In this document: piece by piece, positions 1-7,143 of the stretch | How positions within the stretch are numbered: the first letter of the stretch is position 1 | How the letters are laid out: every line of letters begins with the position of its first letter | Assembly (NCBI GenBank): GCA_018223365.1 | Contig: JAGTTP010000001.1 | Coordinates: 1,368,822 to 1,432,821 of the forward strand | DNA: 64,000 nt | Source: Clostridiaceae bacterium Marseille-Q4145 | GTDB taxonomy: Bacteria > Bacillota > Clostridia > Lachnospirales > Lachnospiraceae | Direction of reading: 5' to 3' | Program-made: the position numbers and the translations under genes | Notes under the pieces: generated by a model | Told to the model about the DNA's origin: nothing | The model's database searches: none | Seen by the model: only the letters and a program-made list of their open reading frames with translations

Positions 1-242
1 GCCACAACGATTTTAATCTGCGGGAAAGCCTTTTTGATACGCTCTGCGGCGGCAAGACCGGAGTGCTTGTGCTGCGTCTGCACATCCATAAGGACGAGCT
101 TTACGGTGGCGTCGCAATGCTTTTCCGCTTCAAAGGCGTCACGGAAAACGCCGACAAGATAAAACTCACCGTCTGCCGTAAGACGATTGACAAAGTGCTT
201 TTGGATGTATAAATCATCCTCTACAAGTATGGTGTTAATCAT
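1..242 (-). CDS. Response regulator, N-terminal part (cut by window edge)
   Basis: The reverse strand reads from an ATG at 242 as MINTILVEDDLYIQKHF and continues to a conserved LVLMDVQT segment. This is a receiver domain with the acidic pair EDD near the start and the phospho-acceptor Asp in LMDV. The output domain lies outside the window. The start overlaps the stop of the upstream sensor kinase (TCAT at 239-242), so the two are translationally coupled. A LuxR/NarL-type DNA-binding output is inferred only from the partner kinase class. It is the last gene of a minus-strand sensory operon. Confidence 0.85.
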   Translation of the reverse strand, partial: MINTILVEDDLYIQKHFVNRLTADGEFYLVGVFRDAFEAEKHCDATVKLVLMDVQTQHKHSGLAAAERIKKAFPQIKIVV

Positions 243-1489
243 AGGCTGATCTCCTTTGCGGGAATCGTAATCAGAAGAGCAAATCGTGGATTATGCGAAA
301 TATGCATTTCGCCGCCGGAGCTTTCAATACTGCGGCGAAGTGTTGACAGGCCGCTGCCTTCCTTTATCGGCTTTGTGGGTATTTTGCCGTTGTTGGTTAT
401 GGTAACATCATAGCGTTCGCCTCGCTGGGCAATGCGGATATATACCTCATTTCCGTCTGCGTGCTTGATGCAGTTGGTCACGCACTCCTTGGCGGCGGCA
501 ACGGTCAGCTCCTCGGCTACGGTATCACGAGGCAGGTAGCCATCGATTTTTACAGCTACGCCAAGCTGTCGGGCGGTTCTTTTAGCCTCGTCCATTGTGC
601 TGACAGAGGTGACACGGTTGCTTGCCAGCATACCGATGGCATTTTGCAGTGCCTCAAGCTTTTGCTCGGTATTCTCACCGCTGTCTATGATGTCACGGAT
701 GGTCAGGAGGCTTCGGCCGATGGTATCGTGAATATAGATCTTCAGGTCAAGGCTTTCCTTCTCCTTGACATCGTCCTCCATGCGGGCGTACATCTTTCTG
801 AGCTTTTGATTGACTTCTGCCAGTTCTTCATTTATTTTCTCTTGCTTTTGGTAGCCGTTATACAGATCGGTTACATTATGCGCCGTTATCTGCTGCCAGC
901 GGTCATCGCCGTCCACAGCGATATTCTGTGTGCGGAACTGCCAGACGGTCTTGTCGGGCAGGATATAGCAATCATCCTTGACGGTTACGGATTTGTCCGG
1001 CAGCGTTAAAGCATTTTCCATATCGCTTTTGATTTGCGGCTCCTGGCCGCAAAGGACAAAGGACAGCCTGCGCATACGGTTGTTGCATAGGATGATCCTG
1101 CCGTTCGGGTCGGCAAAGCAGATGCCCATGGGTAGCTTATCGGTTGCTTCCTTAATGGAGAACGGCGAGAGCTCGTTCTTTTTACGGCGGTATTCCCGCG
1201 GCAGAGCAATGGCAAAGTGAACTGCCGCAAGAAAAATGGCAGAGGCAAATATCAGCCACGGTGCGCCGAGCAGAAATGCGTCCCCGATATTATCGGGATC
1301 TGCCTGGGAAACGGAGAACAGTAACGGGATCATCACCGCTATAACCGCCAGGCTCAGCAGGCTGCGCACCGGCTTATTGCTGCGGAGAAGCTGATATATA
1401 AACAGCCCAATTTCAAGGACAATCTCCACAAGCATAATAAACGGCAGCATGGTCTGCCAAAATTCAGAAAGGGAAGAAAACGCACTCAT
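239..1489 (-). CDS. Membrane sensor histidine kinase (NarL/DesK-like class)
   Basis: This 416-residue kinase would phosphorylate the adjacent response regulator. Three or so hydrophobic segments fill residues 10-96. A PAS-like stretch follows (FADPNGRIILCNN, about 125-137), then a coiled coil and an H-box with the HD-x-x-G pattern of HisKA_3 kinases (IHDTIGR, His at about 254). A GHKL ATPase domain ends the protein, with the ATP-lid motif GSGLSTL near 380. The start overlaps the 3' end of the 7TM gene by 4 bp and the stop overlaps the regulator start, so the three form one tightly packed operon. The signal sensed cannot be read from the sequence. Confidence 0.85.
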   Translation of the reverse strand: MSAFSSLSEFWQTMLPFIMLVEIVLEIGLFIYQLLRSNKPVRSLLSLAVIAVMIPLLFSVSQADPDNIGDAFLLGAPWLIFASAIFLAAVHFAIALPREYRRKKNELSPFSIKEATDKLPMGICFADPNGRIILCNNRMRRLSFVLCGQEPQIKSDMENALTLPDKSVTVKDDCYILPDKTVWQFRTQNIAVDGDDRWQQITAHNVTDLYNGYQKQEKINEELAEVNQKLRKMYARMEDDVKEKESLDLKIYIHDTIGRSLLTIRDIIDSGENTEQKLEALQNAIGMLASNRVTSVSTMDEAKRTARQLGVAVKIDGYLPRDTVAEELTVAAAKECVTNCIKHADGNEVYIRIAQRGERYDVTITNNGKIPTKPIKEGSGLSTLRRSIESSGGEMHISHNPRFALLITIPAKEISL

Positions 1490-3150
1490 TTCCCATCACC
1501 TTCTTTCACTTCAAACACAAGGTGCTGATATTCCTCGTCATCCTCTTTTTCATAGCGAATACCATCTCCGCTTACGAAAGCCGAAAGGTCGGCTTTGCAG
1601 CACACATTCAGCGACAAGCGCAAGCCATCTGCCTTTATGAGACTTACCTGTATGCCTGTTAAATTCAAAATGTCGGCTTCAATAACCGATTCGTAAAAAT
1701 CAAATACAGCGGTCGCTGTTTTGCCGGAGAGCATGGAAAGAGACTCGTCCACATAAAGTGAGCTGCGGACTCCCAACAGCTTCAGCGTTTGGAGGGACTC
1801 GTTGAAGGCACGGTGGAGTTCCGTTGCCGCTATTTTAATATCTCGGTCGGTAAGGAGCGTCAGATGCTTGCGGCGTTTAATGTAGCTGCACAGCACGGCA
1901 ATCTCGGCAAGGAGCGTTTTGGCGCTGTCGGGGTCGGTGCTTGAGATTCGGCGGTATTCCTTAGTGAGCTCTGCAATGCGGTCTATCTGCGTCTGCGTAG
2001 CGGAACGCAGGAGATCATACAAACGGTTTTGCTCCTCCACTTTGCGGCGCTTGGCTTCACGCTTGTATTCATAACGGAGTATTTCGTTTCGGTCGGCAAG
2101 CTCGTCTGCAAGAAGCTCGGAGTCCTCCTTGATATCGCGCAGAACCGACACATCCTCCGTCCACACAGCATAGCCGCCGTCAATGGGCATGGTGTGAACG
2201 GTCAAGCCGCCGCCCAGCGTGACCGGGCTTTGCTCGGCTTTTTTCATCGTTTCCTTTGAGATAGGCGCAGTATTTACAGCTGCATACCGAACGGTAAAGT
2301 CCTTGTCGGTGATCTCTGCCGATGTGCCGACAGAGGAGGCAAATAAGTCCACATAACGGCTGTTTGAATGTATATATCCGCAGGCGATGCAGAACTCAAA
2401 GGTCAGAATGTACATCACACTTTGGAACGCAGCAATATCGCCGAACAAGTGGAGCAGCCAATCCACGCCCACATAGTAAAGTGCGCTGTAAACTATCGCC
2501 AGCAGCATAGGAACAACGGGCAGAAAGTGGAGCCTTCCTTTTTGCACACGGCATTTGAAAAACATAATAACGAGTGCGGCTAAGGCGCACATCACCTGCC
2601 AGCCCACACTAATGAAGTAGCCTACCGAGTAGCCGTTGTTTTTGTCCGTCCACACGGCGGCGTCCTTCGGAAAGGTAAATACGAATTGGTGCAGGTCATT
2701 TGTGAGTACGAGCAGAAGCAATACACCGGAGATGATCCACAGAACCGACATTCCCCTGGGAAATTTGTATTCGTCCGGTTTCCCTAATGACATGGCAATC
2801 AGCAGCGCCAGCATAGGCACAAACAGCATGGGAAGATAGAACAGATACCACAGGTACCGGACGGCATCCGGCTGCCAAAATATAAAATACTTTGCCGAAC
2901 GGACTACCATCCAGATGATGAGCAACACTGCGGTGCCCGTCATAAACCAGCATACCTGCTTTTGCACGATCCGCTGACGGACGGAGAGCCCCCAGGCGGC
3001 GAACAGGCCGATATAGATAAAGCTGCGCAGATAGGAAAACAGCATCGGGTAGAAGCTGCCCCTGCCCACAATTCGGAAGCAATATGCCAATATCACGGTA
3101 AGAACAGCGATGCCGCTTGTTATGATAATATTCTTTTTCTGTTTGGTCAT
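1486..3150 (-). CDS. Seven-TM sensor-like protein, degenerate histidine kinase
   Basis: The first gene of the operon encodes about 554 residues. The N-terminal 230 residues hold about seven membrane segments, as in the HisKA_7TM/7TMR sensor class. A PAS-like region and long charged helices follow. No HD-x-x-G box or ATP-lid glycine motif is visible in the C-terminal part, so catalytic activity is doubtful. It probably forms a split sensor with the following kinase. An in-frame ATG lies 24 bp upstream at 3174, but the start at 3150 (MTKQKK) is preferred because it has a GGGG ribosome site at proper distance. What it senses is unknown. Confidence 0.7.
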   Translation of the reverse strand: MTKQKKNIIITSGIAVLTVILAYCFRIVGRGSFYPMLFSYLRSFIYIGLFAAWGLSVRQRIVQKQVCWFMTGTAVLLIIWMVVRSAKYFIFWQPDAVRYLWYLFYLPMLFVPMLALLIAMSLGKPDEYKFPRGMSVLWIISGVLLLLVLTNDLHQFVFTFPKDAAVWTDKNNGYSVGYFISVGWQVMCALAALVIMFFKCRVQKGRLHFLPVVPMLLAIVYSALYYVGVDWLLHLFGDIAAFQSVMYILTFEFCIACGYIHSNSRYVDLFASSVGTSAEITDKDFTVRYAAVNTAPISKETMKKAEQSPVTLGGGLTVHTMPIDGGYAVWTEDVSVLRDIKEDSELLADELADRNEILRYEYKREAKRRKVEEQNRLYDLLRSATQTQIDRIAELTKEYRRISSTDPDSAKTLLAEIAVLCSYIKRRKHLTLLTDRDIKIAATELHRAFNESLQTLKLLGVRSSLYVDESLSMLSGKTATAVFDFYESVIEADILNLTGIQVSLIKADGLRLSLNVCCKADLSAFVSGDGIRYEKEDDEEYQHLVFEVKEGDGK

Positions 3151-3304
3151 AAACAGCCCCCGTTTCGCCTTCATTTGTTTACCATTGGGTATACCTTTTC
3201 AAATTAGATTATAGTATAAACCTGTCTATTTCTCAACTGCTTCTTACGAGGCTTTGCATAAAAGCCATACTTTCAGTTGGGCAATTCACTTTCTCCTCCC
3301 ATTA

Positions 3305-3323
3305 TGACAGGTGGCACCTGTCA
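3305..3323. promoter_or_regulatory. Perfect palindrome, candidate operator
   Basis: TGACAGGT and ACCTGTCA flank a 3-bp centre (GGC). The site lies between the divergent 7TM operon and the small gene at 3420, about 40 bp upstream of the latter's -35 box. It has the size and symmetry of a dimeric repressor site. No terminator T-run follows. Confidence 0.4.
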
Positions 3324-3361
3324 GCGTATAGGCGCAGTTGCCCCTTGGCGGAAAAAGACTC

Positions 3362-3390
3362 TTGAAAAAACATCCCGCTGCCGATATAAT
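3362..3390 (+). promoter_or_regulatory. Sigma-A promoter of the 3420 gene
   Basis: TTGAAA at 3362-3367 and a perfect TATAAT at 3385-3390 are separated by 17 bp. It lies 30 bp ahead of the small gene's start. Confidence 0.75.
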
Positions 3391-3419
3391 AAACCTTGTG
3401 CGATTTCGGAGGGATGAAG

Positions 3420-3602
3420 ATGGAAAACGAAAAATATTATATGGCCGTTAATGCAGGCGACAGATATCCGCTTTTGAAAACGCCGCAGGACTACACGGAA
3501 TATTTTACCGAAGCACTCTCATTTGGAGACTTATTCGATGTGCTTCGGTACATAGAAAAGCACGGCCTTGAACGAATCGTCACAGCCGTGATTAAACGAT
3601 GA
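3420..3602 (+). CDS. Small conserved-type hypothetical protein (60 aa)
   Basis: I do not recognise this protein (MENEKYYMAVNAGDRYPLL...). It has no membrane segment or cysteine motif and its middle is acidic. It is accepted as a gene because it has a consensus promoter (3362-3390), a GGAGG site 7 bp before the ATG at 3420, and a clean terminator beginning at its stop codon. A possible ATG at 3414 sits directly on the ribosome site and is rejected. It stands alone as a single-gene transcript between the sensory operon and the integration module. Confidence 0.65.
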   Translation: MENEKYYMAVNAGDRYPLLKTPQDYTEYFTEALSFGDLFDVLRYIEKHGLERIVTAVIKR

Positions 3603-3624
3603 CCGCCTACAAGCGGTCTTTTTT
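3601..3624 (+). terminator. Rho-independent terminator
   Basis: GACCGC and GCGGTC form a 6-bp stem with a 6-nt loop, followed by six T (3619-3624). It overlaps the stop codon of the 3420 gene. Confidence 0.85.
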
Positions 3625-3877
3625 ACGCGTTGGACCTGGCATTCGGCAGTTTTGCCCGTCAAAAACCATCCATTTGATTTACCCAGATAACAGACAGTTT
3701 ATCAGGTGAATCATCAAAAAAAGCATAGCTTCTGCGCGGGGGTATTATAACTCCTTTACTGAACTGGCAGACCATTATAATGATGAATTAGACGTACTTG
3801 TTTTGCGGCGCGTGCCGCTTTGCAGGTGCGTTTTGTTATATCCGCGCTTTTTGCGTGGCAGCGTAGGCTGCCGCAGT
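3625..3877 (+). other. Gene-free leader upstream of the sigma-like gene
   Basis: No convincing gene is present. A TATAAT lies at 3776-3781 without a clear -35. Downstream come several short GC hairpins (GCGGC-loop-GCCGC near 3805-3825 and GGCAGC-loop-GCTGCC near 3857-3872). The stretch looks like a structured 5' untranslated leader of the following sigma-like gene. Confidence 0.4.
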
Positions 3878-3922
3878 CCTCCAATCAATTTGATTTTTCA
3901 AAAATTTCAAATTGATTGGAGG
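3878..3922 (+). promoter_or_regulatory. 16-bp perfect inverted repeat masking a ribosome site
   Basis: The left arm is 3878-3893 (CCTCCAATCAATTTGA) and the right arm 3907-3922 (TCAAATTGATTGGAGG), with a 13-nt loop. The right arm contains the GGAGG Shine-Dalgarno of the gene starting at 3931, and the left arm contains its exact complement CCTCC. In mRNA this hairpin would hide the ribosome site completely. It could alternatively act as a DNA operator. Confidence 0.75.
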
Positions 3923-3930
3923 TACATAAC

Positions 3931-4383
3931 ATGGATGCTGACAAGAAAAGAGTATGGGTCAGCGGTCAATACATTGAAGTGACGGATGTCGTTTACGATG
4001 CCTATATGAAAGGTGATCGAAAAATTCGCTATTTTGAAAATGACCTTAAAACGGAACGGGTCCTGATGGATACCGATGGACATATCAAACAGATCATTCC
4101 CAGCCGTGAGGATTCTTTGGACAGGCTTATGGATGATAACGCCGAGCAGTTTACGGATCATCACGAAAGTGTTGAGGATATGGTGCTGCGAAAAATCTCT
4201 GCAGAAAAGCTGTATCAGGCGTTGACAGAGCTTTCTGAAAAGGAGCGGGAACTGATCGTTGCGCTGTTCTTCGAGGAAAAGACGGAACGTGAACTTGCTA
4301 TAGTTCTTGGAATTTCTCAGCCTGCTGTCCACAAGCAGAAAAACAAAATTCTCAAAAAGCTGAAAACTTTTCTTGAAAAATAA
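3931..4383 (+). CDS. Sigma-70-family-like regulator (region 4 type), 150 aa
   Basis: The C-terminal 55 residues form a sigma region 4 helix-turn-helix (LTELSEKERELIVALFFEEK then ELAIVLGISQPAVHKQKNKI). The N-terminal part is not recognisable as region 2, so it may work as a stand-alone activator or anti-terminator rather than a full sigma factor. Such genes are common just upstream of excisionase/integrase cassettes in Tn916- and Tn1549-like elements, which suggests a role in controlling excision. The ATG at 3931 is chosen because GGAGG lies 8 bp before it. Its ribosome site is buried in the 3878-3922 hairpin, so translation is probably regulated. A strong terminator follows at once. Confidence 0.8.
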   Translation: MDADKKRVWVSGQYIEVTDVVYDAYMKGDRKIRYFENDLKTERVLMDTDGHIKQIIPSREDSLDRLMDDNAEQFTDHHESVEDMVLRKISAEKLYQALTELSEKERELIVALFFEEKTERELAIVLGISQPAVHKQKNKILKKLKTFLEK

Positions 4384-4398
4384 GTTTTAGCGGTTATC

Positions 4399-4441
4399 AG
4401 ACCTCTCACTCAACGGCAAATAGAGTGAGAGGTCTATTTTT
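4399..4441 (+). terminator. Strong rho-independent terminator
   Basis: A 13-bp perfect stem (AGACCTCTCACTC with GAGTGAGAGGTCT, 4399-4411 and 4423-4435) is followed by ATTTTTC. It ends the sigma-like gene's transcript. Confidence 0.9.
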
Positions 4442-4456
4442 CTCTCCCCTATGTAC

Positions 4457-4890
4457 CTTGACAACCGCATACTCATTCGTCAAGCACATTCCTATTGTTA
4501 TTGTGATGAGCATAAGCCACTTTAGCGGCTGCGCCATGATGTGTCGGGCAAAGACAGCGGGGACGCCACCTTATTGATTATGGTCCATGGCCTGCTCTGT
4601 CCGATGTGGAGCGAGAAAAGCTAGCTATCAGTACCGGGCAGCTCCCGGTATGGCGATGACCGGCAATAGGGACATTGATACTCCTGTCTAGCCACAGTCC
4701 GAGCGTGACAGCATCATCTGATGTTGAGCCGCCGCAGGCAATGGGGGCAGCCGTTTGTAGAGATCCTACCGGGGGTGAAAGACCCGTGGAGCTGGTACGC
4801 TGCCAGCCACTTGACGATTTCCCAAGGAGATTCGGGGTGTCGAGGACAAATGGAATCTCTCTACATAAGGAACACTTATCATTTTATTAT
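4457..4890 (+). ncRNA. Candidate structured RNA / long leader upstream of mazF-like gene
   Basis: This stretch has no credible gene but is dense in possible helices. They include CTTGAC/GTCAAG (4457, 4479), TACCGGG/CCCGGTA (4632-4638, 4644-4650), a long-range TATCA/TGATA enclosing it, GGGT-GAAAG-ACCC near 4773-4785, GTGG-CTGG/CCAG-CCAC (4786-4810) and GAGATTC/GAATCTC (4827-4833, 4853-4859). It ends about 14 bp before the start of the toxin gene. Its GC content matches structured RNA better than random intergenic DNA. I cannot assign it to a known RNA family by eye. A protein antitoxin is not encoded here. Confidence 0.45.
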
Positions 4891-4903
4891 AGGAGGACAC
4901 GAG

Positions 4904-5437
4904 GTGAGCAGAACATATAAACGCGGCGAGATTTATTACGCCGATCTTGGCCATGGAGTTGGATCAGAGCAGGAAGGGTATCGTCCGGTGGTCATTATTC
5001 AGAATGATGTAGGAAATCGCCATAGCCCAACCGTCATTGTGGCAGCGGTTACAACGAAGGCGTTCCGAAAAAGAAAACTGCCCGTGCATTACATACTGGA
5101 CATTGAACCCGGATTGCAATATCCGTCCGTGGTTATGCTGGAGCAGATTCGTACACTTGACAAGCACCGGCTGGAAGAGTACATCGGAAAACTTTCTCCG
5201 AAGCAGATGAAAGAATTGAATCACGCGTTGGCAATCAGCATTGGCCTGATTGATCCGAAACCCCAGGCAATGACGTTATGCCTTTGTCACACCTGTGTTG
5301 AAAACTTCTTCAGCACAGGTGCTTATTTTTTGAAAAGGATTGCCCCATATCAAACCGAAAAAGATACCTGCACTTACTGCAGCCAGCGCACAGGGTATGA
5401 TTATCTGGTCGGTAAGAAAACAACAGATACTACTTAA
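4904..5437 (+). CDS. MazF/PemK-type mRNA endonuclease toxin with cysteine-rich tail
   Basis: Residues 1-120 match the Bacillus-type MazF/EndoA fold: RGEIYYADL, VGSEQEGYRPVVIIQNDVGN, then VAAVTT and the MLEQIRTLDKHRL segment. The active-site Arg (GYRPV) and the Thr region are kept, so the RNase is probably active. Residues about 121-177 form an unusual tail with CLCHTC and CTYC, a possible zinc-binding knuckle not found in ordinary MazF. The GTG start at 4904 has AGGAGG 7 bp upstream. No MazE-like antitoxin lies on either side: the upstream 500 bp is a structured untranslated stretch and the next gene is an excisionase-like HTH. It sits in the integration module, so it may serve element maintenance. 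The tail could also be a former separate gene fused in frame. Confidence 0.85.
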   Translation: MSRTYKRGEIYYADLGHGVGSEQEGYRPVVIIQNDVGNRHSPTVIVAAVTTKAFRKRKLPVHYILDIEPGLQYPSVVMLEQIRTLDKHRLEEYIGKLSPKQMKELNHALAISIGLIDPKPQAMTLCLCHTCVENFFSTGAYFLKRIAPYQTEKDTCTYCSQRTGYDYLVGKKTTDTT

Positions 5438-5461
5438 TATAGGAAGGAAGTGGATTGAACT

Positions 5462-5689
5462 ATGGAAAAACTGATTACCCGTAAGGAGGCGGCAAAGCTA
5501 TTAGGAATCAGCATTGCAACGCTGGATGAAGCCAGAAACAGCGGTTTGATTTCCTATATTCAATATGTACCTAATGGCTGCGTTTATTTTACATCCGCTG
5601 GACTTCAGGAGTATATCGCCAAAAGCACGCATCGGGCAAAACCCATGGAAAAGCGGGCTACTTATAGAAATGTGCGAAGCGGAAAATAA
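5462..5689 (+). CDS. xis: Excisionase-like helix-turn-helix protein (75 aa)
   Basis: A compact winged-helix protein of the HTH_17/excisionase family (ITRKEAAKLLGISIATLDEARNSG, then a basic C-terminus). Such proteins bend DNA at element ends and steer the integrase towards excision. It lies 85 bp upstream of the first integrase, as xis does in Tn916-like cassettes. GGAAGGAAG precedes the ATG. The symbol is given by position and family and is not tested. Confidence 0.75.
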   Translation: MEKLITRKEAAKLLGISIATLDEARNSGLISYIQYVPNGCVYFTSAGLQEYIAKSTHRAKPMEKRATYRNVRSGK

Positions 5690-5692
5690 GCG

Positions 5693-5708
5693 ATAATCGC
5701 ACCTTTGA
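5693..5708 (+). repeat. 16-bp direct repeat, copy 1 (before integrase 1)
   Basis: ATAATCGCACCTTTGA is identical to 7059-7074. Looser similarity continues downstream in both copies (TGATAAAA, GGTG, AATAC). A shorter version, GCGATAATCG, recurs near 8496. The copies precede the two integrase genes at similar distances. Confidence 0.7.
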
Positions 5709-5774
5709 TAGAAGTTCTCGCCTCTGATAAAACAATGGTGACAATACTACAAAGTTACAATGGAGGTACAGAAA

Positions 5775-6995
5775 ATGGCAGCAAAGAAAAAACGTATTCC
5801 TCGATACAGCACGGTTGAGATTAACGGCCACAGCTATTACAGAACTGTGATTACGGACGAAGAAGATAACCGTATTTCTCTCTATGGAAAAACCCGTGAG
5901 GAACTCTATGATAAGGAGATGGCGGCTTTGGAGCAGATTGACAATGCTTCGTTTCGCCGGAAGTCCCCTACTGTGGCAGAGTATTGTGAGAAGTGGCTGT
6001 TATTGCAGTCTGCTCATGTCAGAGCCACCACTCTGATTGATTATACATCCAAGGTTAGACGGCACATTATTGCAGAACTTGGCGATAGGCATATTGCCGA
6101 CGTGTCGCTGGATGACATTCAAGTAGCACTTGTTCCGGTATCAAAGAAATCGGAATCCGTCTACAAATCGGTGGTTGTTCTCTACAAATCCATTTTCCGG
6201 GCGGCAAAAGAGAGCCATGTGATTGAGGATAACCCCACGGTCCACCTGACCGCAAAGGGCGGTGGGATTCCACAGACGGATAAAATCCCACTGACGGATG
6301 AGCAGGTAGAGCGGCTTCTTGCAGCAATTAAAGGACTGCCGCCGTATGTGTTTGTGATGCTCGGTCTGTATGCCGGATTGAGGCGGGAGGAAATTCTTGC
6401 TCTGCAATGGGATTCTGTTTATCTGGATACAAATGCGCCGTATCTAACAGTTCGCAGGGCATGGCACACAGAGCACAACAGGCCAGTCATTCTCATGGAG
6501 TTAAAGACAAAGGCTGCGGAGAGGAATATTCCGCTTCCGGTTTGTCTGGCAGAGTGTCTGCGGGAAGCTAAAGCAGCTTCTACATCTGAGTATGTAGTGG
6601 CAAACCGGGACAGTGAACCGTTGTCCTACACGCAGTTTAAGCGGCTGTGGCAATATATTGTGACCAGGACGACCAAGGAGCGAAGCTATTACCGGTACGA
6701 AAATGGAAAGCGCGTAAAACATACGGTGAAGCCTGTTCTCGGAGAGAAAGCCGCCCACAACGGGAAAGTGGTCTACAGCCTGGACTTTGAAGTGACGCCG
6801 CACCAACTGCGACACACTTATATTACGAACCTGATTCATGCTTCCGTAGACCCTAAAACGGTTCAATATCTGGCAGGACATGAGAGCAGCAAAATCACCA
6901 TGGACATCTATGCAAAGGTCAAATATAACAGACCAGAGGATGTTGTGAAAACGATGGGCGGAGCATTTGCCCAGTGGGATGATGAAGCCGTATGA
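5775..6995 (+). CDS. int: Tyrosine integrase 1 (Tn916/Tn1549-like), 406 aa
   Basis: This recombinase would catalyse integration and excision of the element. It has an N-terminal arm-binding domain (YRTVITDEEDNRISLYGKTREELY), a core-binding SAM-like domain (TVAEYCEKWLLLQSA...), and a complete catalytic set: Arg203 (GLRREE), His343 and Arg346 (HQLRHTY), His369 (AGHESS) and Tyr379 (MDIYAKV). Length is usual for the family. ATG 5775 is chosen for its GGAGGT site. It follows the excisionase-like gene and ends in a terminator. A close relative lies directly downstream. Confidence 0.9.
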   Translation: MAAKKKRIPRYSTVEINGHSYYRTVITDEEDNRISLYGKTREELYDKEMAALEQIDNASFRRKSPTVAEYCEKWLLLQSAHVRATTLIDYTSKVRRHIIAELGDRHIADVSLDDIQVALVPVSKKSESVYKSVVVLYKSIFRAAKESHVIEDNPTVHLTAKGGGIPQTDKIPLTDEQVERLLAAIKGLPPYVFVMLGLYAGLRREEILALQWDSVYLDTNAPYLTVRRAWHTEHNRPVILMELKTKAAERNIPLPVCLAECLREAKAASTSEYVVANRDSEPLSYTQFKRLWQYIVTRTTKERSYYRYENGKRVKHTVKPVLGEKAAHNGKVVYSLDFEVTPHQLRHTYITNLIHASVDPKTVQYLAGHESSKITMDIYAKVKYNRPEDVVKTMGGAFAQWDDEAV

Positions 6996-7017
6996 CAACA
7001 TAATAAGACAGACACAG

Positions 7018-7050
7018 AAAGAGCGAGGAGTCAACAGTTCCTCGCTCTTT
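7018..7050 (+). terminator. Terminator after integrase 1
   Basis: AAAGAGCGAGGA and TCCTCGCTCTTT form a 12-bp perfect stem with a 9-nt loop. The T-run is part of the right arm. Confidence 0.8.
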
Positions 7051-7058
7051 TCCTATAC

Positions 7059-7074
7059 ATAATCGCACCTTTGA
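7059..7074 (+). repeat. 16-bp direct repeat, copy 2 (before integrase 2)
   Basis: Identical to 5693-5708. The two copies are 1366 bp apart and bracket integrase 1, as expected from a cassette duplication or from a conserved integrase-binding or control site. Confidence 0.7.
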
Positions 7075-7143
7075 GGAAATCATTGATATTTGATAAAAAG
7101 AGGGTGGTAATACAATGAGCTAAATTCAGAAAGGATGGTTACA

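Noticed and set aside
3756..3781. A full promoter at the TATAAT of 3776
   Set aside because: No -35 at 16-18 bp is convincing, so only the -10 is noted in the leader description.
4675..4920. Small frames within the structured stretch before the mazF-like gene
   Set aside because: They lack ribosome sites and family likeness and are broken by hairpins; the GTG at 4904 is the better start for the toxin.
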